A program made the translations under genes and the position numbers. From contig CAZHMN010000074.1 in NCBI GenBank assembly GCA_964533705.1, positions 1-15,247 on the forward strand: a DNA stretch of 15,247 bases. The letters are read 5' to 3'. Under the pieces are notes generated by a model. That model saw nothing but the letters and a program-made list of their open reading frames with translations. It was not told the origin of the DNA and did no database searches. How positions within the stretch are numbered: position 1 is the stretch's first letter; every line of letters begins with the position of its first letter. Below, piece by piece: positions 14,837 to 15,247 of the stretch. The DNA comes from CAZHMN01 sp964533705. Its GTDB lineage: Bacteria; Electryoneota; B3-LCP.

Positions 14837-14853
14837 ATCAGATTTGGTCTGAT
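14837..14853 (+). other. Weak hairpin just after moeA
   Basis: ATCAGA and TCTGAT pair across TTTGG, 12 nt after the moeA stop, followed by TT and CC. The stem is short, so I call it a possible 3'-end structure rather than a terminator. Confidence 0.3.
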
Positions 14854-14871
14854 TTCCATGAGACAATAAAA

Positions 14872-14892
14872 GGGCGACCAACCGGGTCGCCC
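14872..14892 (-). terminator. Hairpin with T-rich tail on the minus strand
   Basis: GGGCGACC and GGTCGCCC form an 8 bp GC-rich stem around a 5 nt loop. Read on the minus strand the stem is followed by TTTTATTGTC, so it could end the transcript of the minus-strand gene whose stop is at 15073. It also resembles the palindromic elements beside it, so its primary nature is unsure. Confidence 0.4.
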
Positions 14893-14898
14893 CAACAG

Positions 14899-14925
14899 TA
14901 GGCCCGGCCATAAATGACCGGGCTA
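14899..14925. repeat. Palindromic element (TAGGCCCGG type)
   Basis: TAGGCCCGGCCAT (14899-14911) pairs with ATGACCGGGCTA (14914-14925) with one extra G and one mismatch. It is not followed by a T-tract in either direction. Confidence 0.65.
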
Positions 14926-14935
14926 CGATGTGGCA

Positions 14936-14953
14936 AGCCCCCTGAAGGGGGCT
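14936..14953. repeat. Short perfect hairpin (AGCCCCCT type)
   Basis: AGCCCCCT and AGGGGGCT are complementary around GA. No T-tract follows on either strand. Confidence 0.65.
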
Positions 14954-14965
14954 AATTGACGGCAT

Positions 14966-14992
14966 TTCAGGCCGGTTCAGCGGCCTTGTGAA
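14966..14992. repeat. Imperfect hairpin (GGCCG core)
   Basis: GGCCG (14970-14974) and CGGCC (14981-14985) form the core around GTTCAG. Outer TTCA and TGAA pair beyond a short bulge. It is one of a run of hairpins between two convergent genes. Confidence 0.5.
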
Positions 14993-15037
14993 TTCGTAGC
15001 CTATCGCTTCAGCGGTGGGCGGAAAAGGGTGGGGCTC

Positions 15038-15074
15038 TAGTCGGGGTCAGGGGCGACCCCGACTACACTTTTTT
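15038..15074 (+). terminator. Probable intrinsic terminator between convergent genes
   Basis: A perfect 11 bp stem (TAGTCGGGGTC at 15038-15048 with GACCCCGACTA at 15055-15065) with a 6 nt loop is followed by CAC and six T residues (15069-15074) on the plus strand. It is about 210 nt beyond moeA and would stop read-through into the convergent gene, whose stop codon overlaps the T-run. Its sequence also resembles the palindrome at 15203-15233. Confidence 0.5.
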
Positions 15075-15247
15075 ACTTCACCAGCACCATTTTCTTCGTC
15101 TGCTGGAAATCTCCGGTGGTCAGGCGAGCGAAGTAAATGCCGGAGGGGAGATTAGCGGCGTTGAAGGTGACCTCGTGGGTGCCGGGAGGGTGCCAATCCC
15201 CAGTGTAGGGGCGGGGTAACCCCGCCCCTACACGACGCCCGGATACG
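15073..15247 (-). CDS. C-terminal fragment with type IX secretion-like sorting tail (5' end outside window)
   Basis: Only the last 57 codons and TAA are in the window; the gene continues beyond the right edge. The translation runs VSGRRV, an unusual GAGLPRPYT insert, then GDWHPPGTHEVTFNAANLPS, then GIYFARLTTGDFQQTKKMVLVK. The final block is the standard C-terminal sorting domain (Por secretion tail, type A) that directs proteins through T9SS and to the surface in FCB bacteria. What the rest of the protein does cannot be told. A perfect 31 bp palindrome (15203-15233) encodes most of the insert and keeps the frame open. Confidence 0.8.
   Translation of the reverse strand, partial: VSGRRVGAGLPRPYTGDWHPPGTHEVTFNAANLPSGIYFARLTTGDFQQTKKMVLVK
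15203..15233. repeat. Perfect 31 bp palindrome inside the sorting-tail coding sequence
   Basis: The 15-base arms GTGTAGGGGCGGGGT (15203-15217) and ACCCCGCCCCTACAC (15219-15233) are exact reverse complements around a single A. On the minus strand it is read in frame as part of the GAGLPRPYT insert, where related tails have only a few residues between GRRV and the G-x-x-P-P/A-G turn. Confidence 0.85.

Noticed and set aside
15241..15247. GGATACG at the right edge as another GGGATAC heptamer array
   Set aside because: A single truncated unit at the window boundary that also encodes part of a plausible protein; nothing to support an array.

Overview
This 15.2 kb window reads as a chromosomal segment of a Gram-negative, probably anaerobic bacterium from the Fibrobacteres-Chlorobi-Bacteroidetes (FCB) side of the tree or one of its candidate phyla. 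The evidence is an outer-membrane barrel protein, a LolA-like periplasmic protein, a type IX secretion (T9SS)-like C-terminal sorting tail at the right edge, a ferrous-iron (Feo) uptake system, molybdenum-cofactor genes, and many short repeats and palindromes. The lineage assignment is inference; no rRNA or tRNA gene is present.

Left block, minus strand (159-2565): a three-gene operon reads glmM-like phosphomutase, then an EutN/CcmL microcompartment vertex protein (ATGA overlap), then deoC, deoxyribose-phosphate aldolase. The aldolase carries a short amphipathic N-terminal helix and a Pro-rich linker that look like a microcompartment encapsulation peptide. Together they suggest part of a sugar-phosphate (DeoC-type) bacterial microcompartment; no hexameric shell gene is in the window. 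The operon ends in a repeat-rich stretch (1-163) with two heptamer arrays and a long hairpin.

Middle, plus strand: a roughly 460 bp AT-rich gap (2566-3025) holds divergent candidate promoters. It is followed by feoA, feoB and a small CxxC membrane protein (3026-5589). Next comes a four-gene envelope operon (5641-11022): a TetR regulator with a good promoter and a palindromic operator on its own start site, a LolA-like protein, a predicted outer-membrane barrel, and a 926-residue MMPL/RND exporter. These probably form a trans-envelope lipid or hydrophobic-compound export route.

Right block, plus strand (11081-14825): a molybdenum-cofactor operon, moaA-mogA-moaC-MOSC-moeA, with its own promoter. 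It ends before a 250 bp cluster of hairpins (14837-15065) containing at least one plausible terminator. Convergent to it is the 3' end of a minus-strand gene encoding a T9SS-type sorting tail. A perfect 31 bp palindrome sits in frame inside that coding sequence.

The most notable points are the microcompartment-linked aldolase operon with its targeting helix, the in-frame palindrome in the secretion tail, and the 7 bp-period repeat arrays at the 3' ends of deoC and the MMPL gene.
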